Assembly (NCBI GenBank): GCA_002396385.1
Contig: DGTD01000019.1
Coordinates: 13,448 to 27,262 of the forward strand
Source: Bacteroidales bacterium UBA4345
GTDB taxonomy: Bacteria; Bacteroidota; Bacteroidia; Bacteroidales; Paludibacteraceae
Length of the DNA: 13,815 bases
Direction of reading: 5' to 3'
Part shown: positions 1-7,191 of the stretch, piece after piece
How positions within the stretch are numbered: the first letter of the stretch is position 1
Layout of the letters: each line of letters begins with the position of its first letter
The notes under the pieces: generated by a model
What the model was told of the DNA's origin: nothing
Databases searched by the model: none
Seen by the model: the letters and a program-made list of their open reading frames with translations, nothing else
Program-made: the position numbers and the translations under genes

Positions 1-487
1 TCACGATGTTGGTCTTCACCACCTTAATGCCGTTGGCCTTCAGAATCTGGCAGACACTGTGCCCCAACAGGTTGTTGCGCACGTGTCCCAAATGGAGTGG
101 CTTGTTGGTATTAGGAGAAGAGTACTCGACCATGTAGAGCGGCGAATCGGCAGTCGCTTCCACGATACCGAAATGCGGGTCGGCGGCAATACTGTTCACC
201 GTGTCGATCCAGTTGCTCTTGCTGATGCAGAGGTTCAAGAAACCCTTAATCACATTATACCCGGAAATGGCGGCAACCGTTGCCTGCAATTCCTTACCGA
301 GGTCTTCGGCAGTCTCTTCCGGCTTTTTGTGCGAGATTTTCAACAACGGGAACACCACCAGGGTGAGGTCTCCCTCAAACTCCTTGCGGGTTGCACCCAA
401 CTGCAGTGTGTTCACATCAGGAGCCTGTCCGTACAATTTTTGAGAAGCGGCCAAAGTAGCCTGCAATATCTCTTCTTCTATTGCCAT
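1..487 (-). CDS. argS: Arginyl-tRNA synthetase, N-terminal part (runs off the left edge)
   Basis: Class I aminoacyl-tRNA synthetase that charges tRNA-Arg with arginine in the cytoplasm. The minus strand reads from ATG at 487-485 (MAIEEEILQATLAASQKLYG) for about 162 codons to the window edge with no stop. The first ~110 residues fit the ArgS-specific N-terminal tRNA-recognition (Add-1) domain. Near residues 125-145 comes the core signature VEYSSPNTNKPLHLGHVRNN. Its HLGH is the HIGH ATP-binding motif, and the VEYSSPN-KPLH-GH-R context is diagnostic of ArgS. The KMSKS loop and anticodon domain lie outside the window. The gene is divergent from the TonB-dependent receptor and has a near-ideal Bacteroidetes promoter at 558-588. 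Assignment is secure; only the length is unknown. Confidence 0.97.
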   Translation of the reverse strand, partial: MAIEEEILQATLAASQKLYGQAPDVNTLQLGATRKEFEGDLTLVVFPLLKISHKKPEETAEDLGKELQATVAAISGYNVIKGFLNLCISKSNWIDTVNSIAADPHFGIVEATADSPLYMVEYSSPNTNKPLHLGHVRNNLLGHSVCQILKANGIKVVKTNIV

Positions 488-557
488 ATATTTATCACTT
501 TTTATGCGTTGTAACTAGCGGTGTAGGCGAAGATTCGCCACTTCCGTAAAAAACACG

Positions 558-588
558 CAAAGATACGGATTTTCAGTCTTTAATCAAA
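558..588 (-). promoter_or_regulatory. Bacteroidetes-type promoter of argS
   Basis: On the minus strand a -33 TTTG (585-588) is followed by exactly 19 bases and then the -7 element TATCTTTG (558-565), matching TTTG-N19-TAnnTTTG. It lies about 70 bases upstream of the argS start. Both boxes and the spacing match the family consensus. Confidence 0.75.
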
Positions 589-622
589 ACAAAAGAAGGG
601 AATGCGAATGGCAAATAATGCC

Positions 623-630
623 TACCTTTG
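623..630 (+). promoter_or_regulatory. -7 promoter element of the TonB-dependent receptor gene
   Basis: TACCTTTG followed by C matches TAnnTTTG(C). No clear -33 TTTG is visible at the expected distance. The expected transcription start, a few bases downstream, falls after the TTG at 628, so that TTG cannot be the start codon and the ATG at 661 is preferred. Confidence 0.55.
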
Positions 631-660
631 CAGAAAAACAACGCACAGCATACCGCAGTT

Positions 661-2562
661 ATGAAATTTTTCAGACATAGGAGTCTTCTCTTCCTCTTCT
701 TGTCGGCCGCAACTGCCGCCGCACAAGAGGTCACCCCTATCGAGGAAGTGGAGGTCCGCGGCAAACGCATCGAGAAAGAGAGCCTGCCCTCCACCTACTC
801 CGACCATGCGACCATGGCCGACACGGCCGTGCTGGGCTCCCTGCAGGCCGGCACACTCTCGGACTACATGAGCGGACACAGTGCGGTGTTTGTGAAGGAA
901 AGCGGGAAAGGGATGAACAGTTCCGTTTCGATGCGCGGAACAGCGGCCTCGCAAACGGCTGTCAGCTGGAACGGCGTCGGCATCAATTCGCTGACTATGG
1001 GGCAGACCGACTTCAGTCTGATACCCCTTTTCTTTTTCGACTACGCCGAACTGGCGCCCGGGGGCGAAAGCTCGCTCTACGGCAGCGGGGCTATAGGGGG
1101 CAGTGTGGACCTACGCAACAGCGCTCCCGCAAAAAACAGTTTCAACGGGCTGCTGATGCAGACGGTAGGAAGCTACGGCCAGTCGTTCACAGGCCTGAAA
1201 CTGAAAGGCGGAGGACAGCGCCTGACGGGGAAGACCGCCCTCTTCTACAACCGGGCCGACAACGACTTCCACTTCCAACTGATGGAATTTGGCGGCAAAA
1301 GCACCCAAGTGCAGCACAACGCCGGCTATAACAGCTACGGTCTGCAGCAAGACCTCTACTACGACCTGCGCAGGCAACAACAACTGGCCCTCCACTTCTG
1401 GCACACCGCCTACGACCGCAACATACAGCCCTCGGTACAGAACAACCGCAACGCTGACAGATACGAGGACATTAGCGACCGCAACACCCGCCTACTGCTG
1501 GTTTACAGCCGCAGGGGTTGGCTGACCCTTAACGCAAAGACCGCCTACCTGAACGACCACCAGAAGTATGGCGGCGACCTGATTGCCACACACGACTGGC
1601 TGGCGGGCGCCGATGCCGAGCACGAATGGCAGTTGGACGGCTGGTTCCGGCAAATGCAAGTCAAGGCTGGCGCACAAATCCAATACATCGTTCCCGAGGT
1701 GTACGCCTACAACGACGGCCTCCACGAATGGAGGAACGAGTTTTTTTCCCTGGCACACAGCCAGATGGGCAAACGCTGGCACCTGAACTGCGGACTGCGG
1801 CAACAATGGGTCAGCGGCGAAGACGCACCGTTCTCTCCCTCGGCGGGCATAAAGTTCGGACTTGTGGAGCACGACAGCACCCATCTGCGTTTGAAAGCAA
1901 ACATCTCAAGGAACTTCCGCATACCCACTCTGAACGACCGCTACTGGGGACACCTCGACAACAAGTACCTCAAAGCGGAAGACGCCGCCAACTACGACGG
2001 AGGGGCCGAATGGCGTCTGCAAACACCACTCTGCCTAATGCAACTGACGGCAACCGCCTTCCACAACAAAGTGGAGAACTGGATTTTGTGGATGCCGCGC
2101 GGCAATGTCTGGAAACCCATCAACGTCGACCTGGTGGAAGTGAACGGTTTTGAGGCGGGTGCCAAACTCGAAGCAAAGGGCCAGACCCTGCAAGCCGCCT
2201 ACACCCACAGCCACACCGAGGTGAAAGAAGGCTTTTCGGAGATGCGTCCCTTCAAAGGCCGGCAGATAGCCCTGTTGCCCGAAGACAACCTGTCGGCGTC
2301 GTTCACCGGCCGTTGGAGGACCTGGAAATGGATTTTCGCCACCAGCTACACGGGCAGGCGGTCAACAAGCGACGTTTTCGAAACGATGGACGCCTATTGG
2401 CTGTGCAACACGTCGCTGGGCTACAAATTCAAGTTAGGCAAGAGCTGGCACCTCGGCCTACAGGCCACCGTCAACAATCTGCTCGACACTGACTACCAGA
2501 CGGTTCCGTACAAAGCCATGCCAGGCCGCCACTACCAACTAGAGGCTAAGCTGGAATACTGA
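661..2562 (+). CDS. TonB-dependent outer-membrane receptor (substrate unknown)
   Basis: A 633-residue ligand-gated outer-membrane transporter, energised through TonB-ExbB-ExbD. From ATG 661 the protein starts with a signal peptide (MKFFRHRSLLFLFLSAATAA, cleavage near A20/A21). A TonB-box-like stretch (EEVEVRGKR, ~28-36) and a plug domain follow to about residue 145, with typical plug features: SVSMRGT, WNGVGIN, and the GGESSLYGSGAIGGSVDL segment that closes plug domains. The rest is an amphipathic beta-barrel ending in an aromatic residue (LEAKLEY), as outer-membrane insertion requires. Size and architecture resemble BtuB/siderophore-type receptors rather than the ~1000-residue SusC class, and no N-terminal CarboxypepD_reg domain is present. 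I see no cobalamin riboswitch or Fur-like site in the short leader, so the ligand stays open. Family assignment is firm. Confidence 0.9.
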   Translation: MKFFRHRSLLFLFLSAATAAAQEVTPIEEVEVRGKRIEKESLPSTYSDHATMADTAVLGSLQAGTLSDYMSGHSAVFVKESGKGMNSSVSMRGTAASQTAVSWNGVGINSLTMGQTDFSLIPLFFFDYAELAPGGESSLYGSGAIGGSVDLRNSAPAKNSFNGLLMQTVGSYGQSFTGLKLKGGGQRLTGKTALFYNRADNDFHFQLMEFGGKSTQVQHNAGYNSYGLQQDLYYDLRRQQQLALHFWHTAYDRNIQPSVQNNRNADRYEDISDRNTRLLLVYSRRGWLTLNAKTAYLNDHQKYGGDLIATHDWLAGADAEHEWQLDGWFRQMQVKAGAQIQYIVPEVYAYNDGLHEWRNEFFSLAHSQMGKRWHLNCGLRQQWVSGEDAPFSPSAGIKFGLVEHDSTHLRLKANISRNFRIPTLNDRYWGHLDNKYLKAEDAANYDGGAEWRLQTPLCLMQLTATAFHNKVENWILWMPRGNVWKPINVDLVEVNGFEAGAKLEAKGQTLQAAYTHSHTEVKEGFSEMRPFKGRQIALLPEDNLSASFTGRWRTWKWIFATSYTGRRSTSDVFETMDAYWLCNTSLGYKFKLGKSWHLGLQATVNNLLDTDYQTVPYKAMPGRHYQLEAKLEY

Positions 2563-2572
2563 CACCACACTC

Positions 2573-2603
2573 TTTGATGTTAACAAAATAGTATGTATAT
2601 TAG
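2573..2603 (+). promoter_or_regulatory. Promoter of the 51-residue membrane protein gene
   Basis: -33 TTTG (2573-2576), a 19-base spacer, then TATATTAG (2596-2603), one mismatch from TAnnTTTG. It starts 10 bases after the receptor stop codon and ends 24 bases before the next ATG. The leader is A-rich with no Shine-Dalgarno sequence. Confidence 0.6.
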
Positions 2604-2627
2604 CAAAAACAAAACAACAATTATATT

Positions 2628-2783
2628 ATGCAAACCATCATCTACGTTATTGTAGCCATCGTAGTACTCGGCCTGCTTTTCAAGATTTTGAACGGATTGC
2701 TGAAGTTCGTTTTAGCCTTCGCTTTCATTGTGGCCGCAGCATACATCTACTTTAACTACTTCTCGGGCTTGGCTCCCGCCTGA
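2628..2783 (+). CDS. Small two-helix membrane protein, 51 residues, unknown function
   Basis: Read directly from the sequence: ATG at 2628 and TGA at 2781-2783 give 51 residues. Two hydrophobic segments, about residues 4-18 (IIYVIVAIVVLGLLF) and 27-45 (FVLAFAFIVAAAYIYFNYF), are separated by a short polar turn (KILNGLLK). The product should be an inner-membrane helical hairpin. The reading frame is supported by the coherent transmembrane pattern and by a promoter of the right form and distance just upstream. It sits between the TonB-dependent receptor and the first VYLKNG paralogue on the same strand, 86 bases before the latter, so it may be the first gene of a three-gene transcript. I recognise no family. 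It is easy to miss with a 60-residue cutoff. Confidence 0.7.
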   Translation: MQTIIYVIVAIVVLGLLFKILNGLLKFVLAFAFIVAAAYIYFNYFSGLAPA

Positions 2784-2793
2784 CACCAGGAGA

Positions 2794-2811
2794 GCCGGGC
2801 CTCCGTCCGGC
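2794..2811 (+). other. GC-rich hairpin in the intergenic leader
   Basis: GCCGG (2794-2798) pairs with CCGGC (2807-2811) around an 8-base loop. No T-tract follows, so it is not a standard terminator. It could stabilise the upstream mRNA end or attenuate read-through into the gene at 2870. The octamer AGCCGGGC at about 2793-2800 recurs directly around 2820-2827. Weak evidence. Confidence 0.3.
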
Positions 2812-2869
2812 CAACACAAGCCGGGCTGACTAACTCAAAGACAACTACAAACCAAACTACCTGAAGAAT

Positions 2870-3610
2870 ATGAAGAAGCTACTACTTATACTCTTGCTGG
2901 CAGTTGTAGAACAGACTGTTTCCGCAACAGGAACCGTCTACCTGAGAAACGGCAGTGTAGTGAAAGGCGAAATAATCGAGTACATTCCCAACCAAACCAT
3001 AAAAGTCAGGACCAGCGACGGGAACCTGTTCACATGGAGCCACGACGAGATTGAAAAAGTGACAGGCGAAGAGACCGACGAAGAAGTTCCCAAGAACAAC
3101 AGAGGTAACAAGAGGGGCAGAAAGGCGAAGCCCCCCTACGTCTCGCCACTCGACCAGGGGTACAGCGGACAAGTTACCACTGAATTCTTTGCGGGCCACT
3201 TTATCGGCTTTACGTTAGCCACTACCCATGGGTTCCAATTCAAAGACCTGGTGTTTGTGGGCGTGGGAGGCGGCCTCAGGCATTCGACCATAGAAAGCCT
3301 GGGGAATCTGACCGTCCCCGTATTTGCCAACGTCCGCATCGATGCGGTAAGCCAGAAAGTGTCGCCAATCTTGTCGGTCCGTGCCGGACGCACCATACCC
3401 CTATCAGAAGCCGTCGGCGGTTTCTATGGAACGTTCGACCTCGGCGTACGCCTCAAACGGATGATGCTGAGTTTCGGATTAGAGACCGCCTGCGGAAGAG
3501 AGTTTGAATATGAATGGAGGAATGACGAATGGGGAAGCCATCGCGACCTGGTGGAAGAAAACACCTTCAGGGGCTACTGCGGCTTCTTCAGGCTGGGCGT
3601 CGTATTCTGA
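2870..3610 (+). CDS. VYLKNG-domain secreted/outer-membrane beta-barrel protein, paralogue 1
   Basis: 246 residues. A signal peptide (MKKLLLILLLAVVEQTVSA, cleavage near A19) leads into a compact N-terminal domain of about 45 residues (~22-67). Its pattern is VYLRNGSVVKGEIIEYIPNQ, then a DG turn, and ends DEIEKV. This beta-rich module is repeated in the two paralogues of this window. A basic, low-complexity linker (~70-95, NNRGNKRGRKAK) follows, then ~150 residues of alternating hydrophobic strands, rich in glycine and aromatics, ending RLGVVF. A terminal phenylalanine with that pattern fits an outer-membrane barrel of about eight strands. Known: such barrel proteins with a short N-terminal domain are frequent in Bacteroidetes. 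Function unknown. The next paralogue starts only 42 bases downstream without an obvious promoter, so the two are probably co-transcribed. Confidence 0.8.
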   Translation: MKKLLLILLLAVVEQTVSATGTVYLRNGSVVKGEIIEYIPNQTIKVRTSDGNLFTWSHDEIEKVTGEETDEEVPKNNRGNKRGRKAKPPYVSPLDQGYSGQVTTEFFAGHFIGFTLATTHGFQFKDLVFVGVGGGLRHSTIESLGNLTVPVFANVRIDAVSQKVSPILSVRAGRTIPLSEAVGGFYGTFDLGVRLKRMMLSFGLETACGREFEYEWRNDEWGSHRDLVEENTFRGYCGFFRLGVVF

Positions 3611-3652
3611 GTCAGCAAAACCTATTTTATTAACCTCTAAAAACACCCGCTT

Positions 3653-4342
3653 ATGAAAAAATGGCTAATACTATTACTAACCCTGGCACAAATGACCGTT
3701 TTTGCCAGAGAAGCGGTCTACCTGAAAAACGGAAACATCGTTAAAGGAAACATAACAGAACTCATTCCCAACCAGTCTGTAACGATAAAGAGCGACGACG
3801 GTAGCATCTTCGTCTTCAAGAGCGACGAGATAGAGAAAATTGAACACGACACGTCAGAAGCCTATGCAGCCCCCCCAAAAAAGGCCCCAAGGGAAATTTT
3901 GAAAAAGGGGTTCAACAGCCAGATCTATGGCTCGCTGATTACGGGCAACATGTATGGAATAACCATCTCGGCCGCCTTCGGCCACCAATTCGACAAACAC
4001 AGCTTTCTAGGTATGGGTTCAGGCATCCGTCTTGCCGACGACCGTTACGACACCCATGTGGCGGTACCGGTTTTCGCAAATTTCCGGTACGACATTTTCG
4101 ACTATAGCGTAACCCCGTTTATTTCGGCAAGACTTGGAGCGACCATTGCCGTTGACGAGTTCTACGACGCCAGCGGCTTCTACGGAGGACTTGATTTGGG
4201 TTGCCGTTTCAAGCGTTTCATGCTAAGCACAGGCATAGAAACCGTATGCGGCGAAGACGATAGTTCGAGTAACTACGGCCTAGACGAGGAGTTTACCTAC
4301 CAAGCCGTCAACTTTGTACTCCGTTTCGGCGTTGTGCTCTAA
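3653..4342 (+). CDS. VYLKNG-domain secreted/outer-membrane beta-barrel protein, paralogue 2
   Basis: 229 residues with the same architecture as its upstream neighbour. It has a signal peptide (MKKWLILLLTLAQMTVFA), an N-terminal module (~21-66) with VYLKNGNIVKGNITELIPNQ, a DGS turn and DEIEKI, a proline/lysine linker (~73-85) and a glycine/aromatic barrel-like region ending FVLRFGVVL. The blocks VPVFANFRYDI and GFYGGLDLGCRFKRFMLSTGIET are shared almost unchanged with paralogue 3 at 12719 and more loosely with paralogue 1. It therefore appears closer to the distant copy than to the adjacent one. It ends in leucine rather than the usual aromatic. Function unknown. It converges with the minus-strand island, with hairpins between them. 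Confidence 0.8.
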   Translation: MKKWLILLLTLAQMTVFAREAVYLKNGNIVKGNITELIPNQSVTIKSDDGSIFVFKSDEIEKIEHDTSEAYAAPPKKAPREILKKGFNSQIYGSLITGNMYGITISAAFGHQFDKHSFLGMGSGIRLADDRYDTHVAVPVFANFRYDIFDYSVTPFISARLGATIAVDEFYDASGFYGGLDLGCRFKRFMLSTGIETVCGEDDSSSNYGLDEEFTYQAVNFVLRFGVVL

Positions 4343-4354
4343 ACAAAAACAGCA

Positions 4355-4369
4355 GAAACATTCTGTTTC
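4355..4369 (-). terminator. Hairpin with downstream T-run, terminating the minus-strand island
   Basis: GAAACA (4355-4360) and TGTTTC (4364-4369) form a perfect 6-bp stem with a 3-base loop. Read on the minus strand it is followed within a few bases by CTGCTGTTTTTGTTT, an intrinsic-terminator-like tract. It lies about 60 bases past the stop of the last minus-strand lipoprotein gene. Confidence 0.45.
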
Positions 4370-4385
4370 CACAGAGTTTAGGCGG

Positions 4386-4413
4386 GCAGGTGCGCTTTCT
4401 GTAACGCACCTGC
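4386..4413. terminator. 9-bp GC-rich hairpin between convergent genes
   Basis: GCAGGTGCG (4386-4394) and CGCACCTGC (4405-4413) form a perfect 9-bp stem around a 10-base loop. The outer flanks AGGCGGG and CCTGCCT can extend it imperfectly. It lies between the stops of the convergent genes ending at 4342 and 4426, so it probably serves both as a transcript end. There is no long T-run next to it. Confidence 0.55.
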
Positions 4414-4425
4414 ACCGCTCCTGCC

Positions 4426-4854
4426 TCAAAATTTCCCTTGAAGTCCACAGACATAATCGTAATAGTCTTCCGTAAACACGAAAGTTTTATAGAGCGTATC
4501 GCTCCGACGACTAAATTCGTAGGCTCCTCTATGAAGCAAATTCAGATCATAATCGTCAACCATCATTTCTTCGTCATAATCCATTGCAAAAGAAAGCGAA
4601 TCGTCAAACACGACCTTCGTTCCATCAAAAACAAAAGGGTATTGTCCTCCATCATTATTCACATAACACGAAGATGAATACGGAAGAATCGCCATTGAGA
4701 GATCCGCCTCATCTATAAGTATTTCAATAAAATGGTTTGTATTATTATTAAAAATAAACTTTGTGGGACCAACTCCCATATTGTCAGACTCCTTACTACA
4801 GCCCAAAAGCGCAGTAGTAACAAATAAAAAAATGTACTTACCAATATTTTTCAT
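4426..4854 (-). CDS. Small lipoprotein A of the peptidase/lipoprotein island
   Basis: 142 residues from ATG 4854. The signal sequence MKNIGKYIFLFVTTALLGC has a clear lipobox (LLGC, Cys19), so the mature protein is a lipid-anchored envelope protein. An in-frame ATG pair at 4879-4884 would add ten residues (MMNLKHICRI). I prefer 4854 because it gives a standard signal peptide. The mature part has no family I recognise; it starts PTKFIFNNNTNHFIEILI, contains GGQYPFVFDG-KVVFDD and DDYDLNLLHRGA, and ends TLYKTFVFTEDYYDYVCGLQ. It is homologous to lipoprotein B (6630-7052), with near-identical ends and a divergent middle. Its start overlaps the end of the upstream peptidase ORF (stop 4838-4840) by 17 bases, so translation is probably coupled. 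Confidence 0.75.
   Translation of the reverse strand: MKNIGKYIFLFVTTALLGCSKESDNMGVGPTKFIFNNNTNHFIEILIDEADLSMAILPYSSSCYVNNDGGQYPFVFDGTKVVFDDSLSFAMDYDEEMMVDDYDLNLLHRGAYEFSRRSDTLYKTFVFTEDYYDYVCGLQGKF
4427..4510. repeat. 84-bp direct repeat, left copy (3' end of lipoprotein A)
   Basis: This segment recurs almost exactly at 7192-7275 (I find one mismatch, CGTAAACACG against CGTAAATACG) in the same orientation, about 2.77 kb away. A 71-base core (4431-4501) is also present at 6632-6702 with two mismatches. All copies encode the lipoprotein C-terminus. They are long enough for homologous recombination. Confidence 0.9.
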
Positions 4855-4935
4855 AATTCGACAAATATGTTTTAAGTTCATCATAAGATACGTTTGCAGG
4901 CCGTGGACTTGACAGTAGTTTATTTTTCAGACCTT
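4838..4935. repeat. 98-bp direct repeat, intact copy (3' end of peptidase gene plus lipoprotein A start)
   Basis: It matches 7036-7133 with about two mismatches. It encodes the peptidase C-terminus (VSYDELKTYLSNYEKYW, stop) and, in another frame, the first codons of the lipoprotein. It marks the peptidase-lipoprotein junction as the conserved unit of the duplication. Confidence 0.9.
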
Positions 4936-6498
4936 TAAAAGTATAGACATCCATCAAATACTTTTGTAGCGTAGGCAAAGAATAACCTTCAATATTGTCA
5001 AACAGACCATTACCTTGCTTTTTATCTTTAGAATACTGATTATAATCATCAATTAAATCTAGTAAGAGAGGACTATATTGTGAGTCATCGTTATTAGGCC
5101 AATCCTGATATGCTATAAAAGCCTCAAATTCTTTTATCTGTTTATCAGTCGCCCCCAATCTTTTATATTTTTCAGAACAAAGTTTCCACGCAACAGCTAC
5201 AGCCCAAGCATCAGTCACATTGTCATCAACAAACATATACTTGGCTCTGTCAACATAAAGACAGTGGGAGGCATGTGTCCAAGTTCATGAACCATGGTTT
5301 TGAATACACTATATGTCGTTTTATACTGACCTTTACTATTTTTACCATAAACCTTAATATCTGGTGCGATATTCGACGTAAATGCGGAATAATCAGAACA
5401 GTACTGCCCTGAGCCCATAGCCATTTTGTAACATATTTTATGCGGAATCACAGCAGTTTTGACTCTATTAACAGGTCTATAAATACCAAAATTTTCATCA
5501 TAAAAATGAAGATAACATCCTCTGTGAATACAAGCATAATGCAAAGATTGTCCTCCTGTTATATTCAAAAGCCAATTACTTCTCTTAGTTGGCCCCGAAT
5601 AGAAGACAGGCAGTCCTGGTATGCCGTCATATATACGCCAATACTTGTCTGCCCACTCGATTTTGTATAGGACAGGACCAATACATTTAGGAAATTTCAC
5701 ATAACCATCGGCATTAGTTGTCCGACATGCAATAGCTCCTCCATGACAAATATACACTCTTACACCTTTCAACGGGATGCTTTTCCCTAAAAGGTCTTCT
5801 TTAGCATAAATACAGGCCTTGGGTGTCCAAGTTGGATCTAAAAAAGACAAAAATCCCTTCAACGATTTGCCTGTTTCCCCAACTTTTATATCACATCCAA
5901 CTCTAGCGAACGCTTCAATCTGCAACTTACGGCTAAAAGACATCGCAGACTTTAAAGCACTATACGAATCTGAATCATCATAAATACAGCCATCATCATT
6001 GTTTGACAAATCAAAATCAGGCGAAATGTATAGCCTGTCCAAAATTTCATATTTCACATTTGGAAATTCATAATCTATAGGCACACTTGTATACTGCCAG
6101 GTAATCTGATTATCTGGTAAAGAAGGATCGTGGTATTCTTCTCCTCCAGCCCCTTCCACTTCATAATCAAACGGTGTAGAGAAAAGAACTAACGAAGTAT
6201 CAGACAATAACAAATCAAATTCAGTAGTATCCTTAGGGAGGAAACGTACATAATAATGTGTTGGTTCTAATTGATTGACGCTTTTAAGTCCTGACATTTC
6301 TTTCAAGGAATCATACACTGCCTGCATATTATCAATAGAATACGCCAGTTTAAATTTACGCCCCAATGAAATTTTCTTAACATTAATATCGAATTTTTCT
6401 TTATCAACAACCTTAGTAATTGCAAAATCCTCGTCTTTATCGCTGCAAGAATGGGATAAAAGGATTATCCCAATAAAAACAAATAAAACCTTACGCAT
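4838..6498 (-). pseudogene. Lipoprotein zinc-metallopeptidase-like protein, frameshifted at the HELGH motif
   Basis: Two overlapping minus-strand frames form one gene. The first runs from ATG 6498 (a TTG codon precedes it) to a stop at 5215, 427 residues. It starts with a lipoprotein-like signal (MRKVLFVFIGIILLSHSC, relaxed lipobox). A middle region contains PLKGVRVYICHGGAIACRTT followed by NADGYVKFP, resembling a carboxypeptidase-regulatory-like beta-sandwich (~240-290). It then reaches MVHELGH (404-408), a zinc-metallopeptidase HExxH. At 5273-5274 the frame is lost. Skipping two bases (AT) continues as ASHCLYVDRAKYMFVDDNVT and runs 144 codons to TAA at 4838-4840. The repaired product is about 552 residues with HELGHASH. 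Similar HEL-HASH lipoproteins occur in Bacteroides as far as I recall. Either a recent inactivating indel or a sequencing error. Substrate unknown. Confidence 0.7.
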
Positions 6499-6543
6499 CA
6501 AATAAATAAAATATCAATAAAACAATAATAAGTTTAAGAACTA

Positions 6544-6576
6544 CAAAAATATCAAATAATCATCAAATAACACAAA
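6544..6576 (-). promoter_or_regulatory. Promoter of the peptidase-like gene
   Basis: On the minus strand a -33 TTTG (6573-6576), a 21-base spacer and the -7 element TATTTTTG (6544-6551) match the Bacteroidetes consensus. The ATG at 6498 is 46 bases downstream. The surrounding 6502-6629 is strongly AT-rich intergenic DNA. Confidence 0.6.
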
Positions 6577-6629
6577 TCTCCGCGAACAAACGTTTACCGA
6601 ACACATATAAGTCCAACTCCATTGGGCTA

Positions 6630-7052
6630 TCATTTCCCTTGAAGTTCACAGACATAATCGTAATAGTCTTCCGTAAATACGAAAGTTTTATAGAGCGTAT
6701 CGTTCTTAAAAACAGATTCGAAAGCACTACGATGCAGTATATTCAAGTCATAATCGTTGACGTACAAAGTATCTTCACTATTCAAATACAAAGAAAAAGT
6801 GTCATCAAATACAACACACGTTCCATCAAAAAGGAAAGGGTATTGACCTCCCTCAACGCTTATATACGACATCGTTGAAAATGGAGACAAATTTATAGTA
6901 TCATTGACATAACCTATATCAACCCTAATACTATGACTCGTTTTATTTTTAAATATAAATTTTGTTGGGGACAAATCCATATCACCTTCCGTTCCACAAG
7001 AGACAATACCAACAAGTATTATCATCATCAAGCATTTACCAATACTTTTCAT
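6630..7052 (-). CDS. Small lipoprotein B of the peptidase/lipoprotein island
   Basis: 140 residues from ATG 7052. The signal peptide MKSIGKCLMMIILVGIVSC has an IVSC lipobox (Cys19). The mature part is homologous to lipoprotein A: PTKFIFKNKTSHSI, GGQYPFLFDGTCVVFDD, NDYDLNILHRSA, and the nearly identical terminus NDTLYKTFVFTEDYYDYVCE. Residues ~20-110 are clearly divergent from A apart from these anchors. An alternative start at 7082 adds the same ten residues as in A. A relic of a peptidase-gene 3' end precedes it and overlaps its start, exactly as the full-length peptidase gene does for A, so B has lost its own upstream partner. It lies upstream of the remaining peptidase gene with a 131-base gap. 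I see no -7 element in the relic upstream. Confidence 0.72.
   Translation of the reverse strand: MKSIGKCLMMIILVGIVSCGTEGDMDLSPTKFIFKNKTSHSIRVDIGYVNDTINLSPFSTMSYISVEGGQYPFLFDGTCVVFDDTFSLYLNSEDTLYVNDYDLNILHRSAFESVFKNDTLYKTFVFTEDYYDYVCELQGK
6632..6702. repeat. 71-bp core of the lipoprotein 3'-end repeat, middle copy
   Basis: This stretch, inside lipoprotein B, matches 4431-4501 at 69 of 71 bases by eye. With the copies at 4427 and 7192 it makes three direct copies spanning the island. Confidence 0.85.
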
Positions 7053-7150
7053 AATTCGACAAATATGTTTTAAGTTCATCATAAGATACGTTTGCAGGCC
7101 GTGGACTTGACAGCAGTTTATTTTTCAGACCTTCTATAGACCTCCATCAA
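7036..7150 (-). pseudogene. Relic of a second peptidase gene (last ~33 codons)
   Basis: Minus-strand codons from about 7133 to the TAA at 7036-7038 encode GLKNKLLSSPRPANVSYDEL and then KTYLSNYEKYW, the same C-terminus as the peptidase gene at 4838-6498. Nucleotides 7036-7133 match 4838-4935 with about two changes. Beyond 7133, similarity resumes (TATAGAC, then TCCATCAA) after a ~5-base deletion that breaks frame, and is lost near 7150. This is what remains of a tandem copy whose 5' portion was deleted. Confidence 0.85.
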
Positions 7151-7191
7151 GAGCATCACCGCAAGACTTGGACAAAAGAATAAAAAGAAAA

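Noticed and set aside
628..660. TTG at 628 as start of the TonB-dependent receptor
   Set aside because: It overlaps the -7 promoter element (623-630) and would lie upstream of the expected transcript start. ATG 661 gives a normal signal peptide directly.
488..660. Cobalamin or other riboswitch before the receptor gene
   Set aside because: The -7 element at 623 leaves a leader of only about 25 bases, too short for a riboswitch, and no conserved box is seen.
4438..4677. Plus-strand frames at 4438-4677 and 6639-6878 with similar products
   Set aside because: Their similarity follows from the duplicated lipoprotein genes on the opposite strand; they lack starts in context and domain content.
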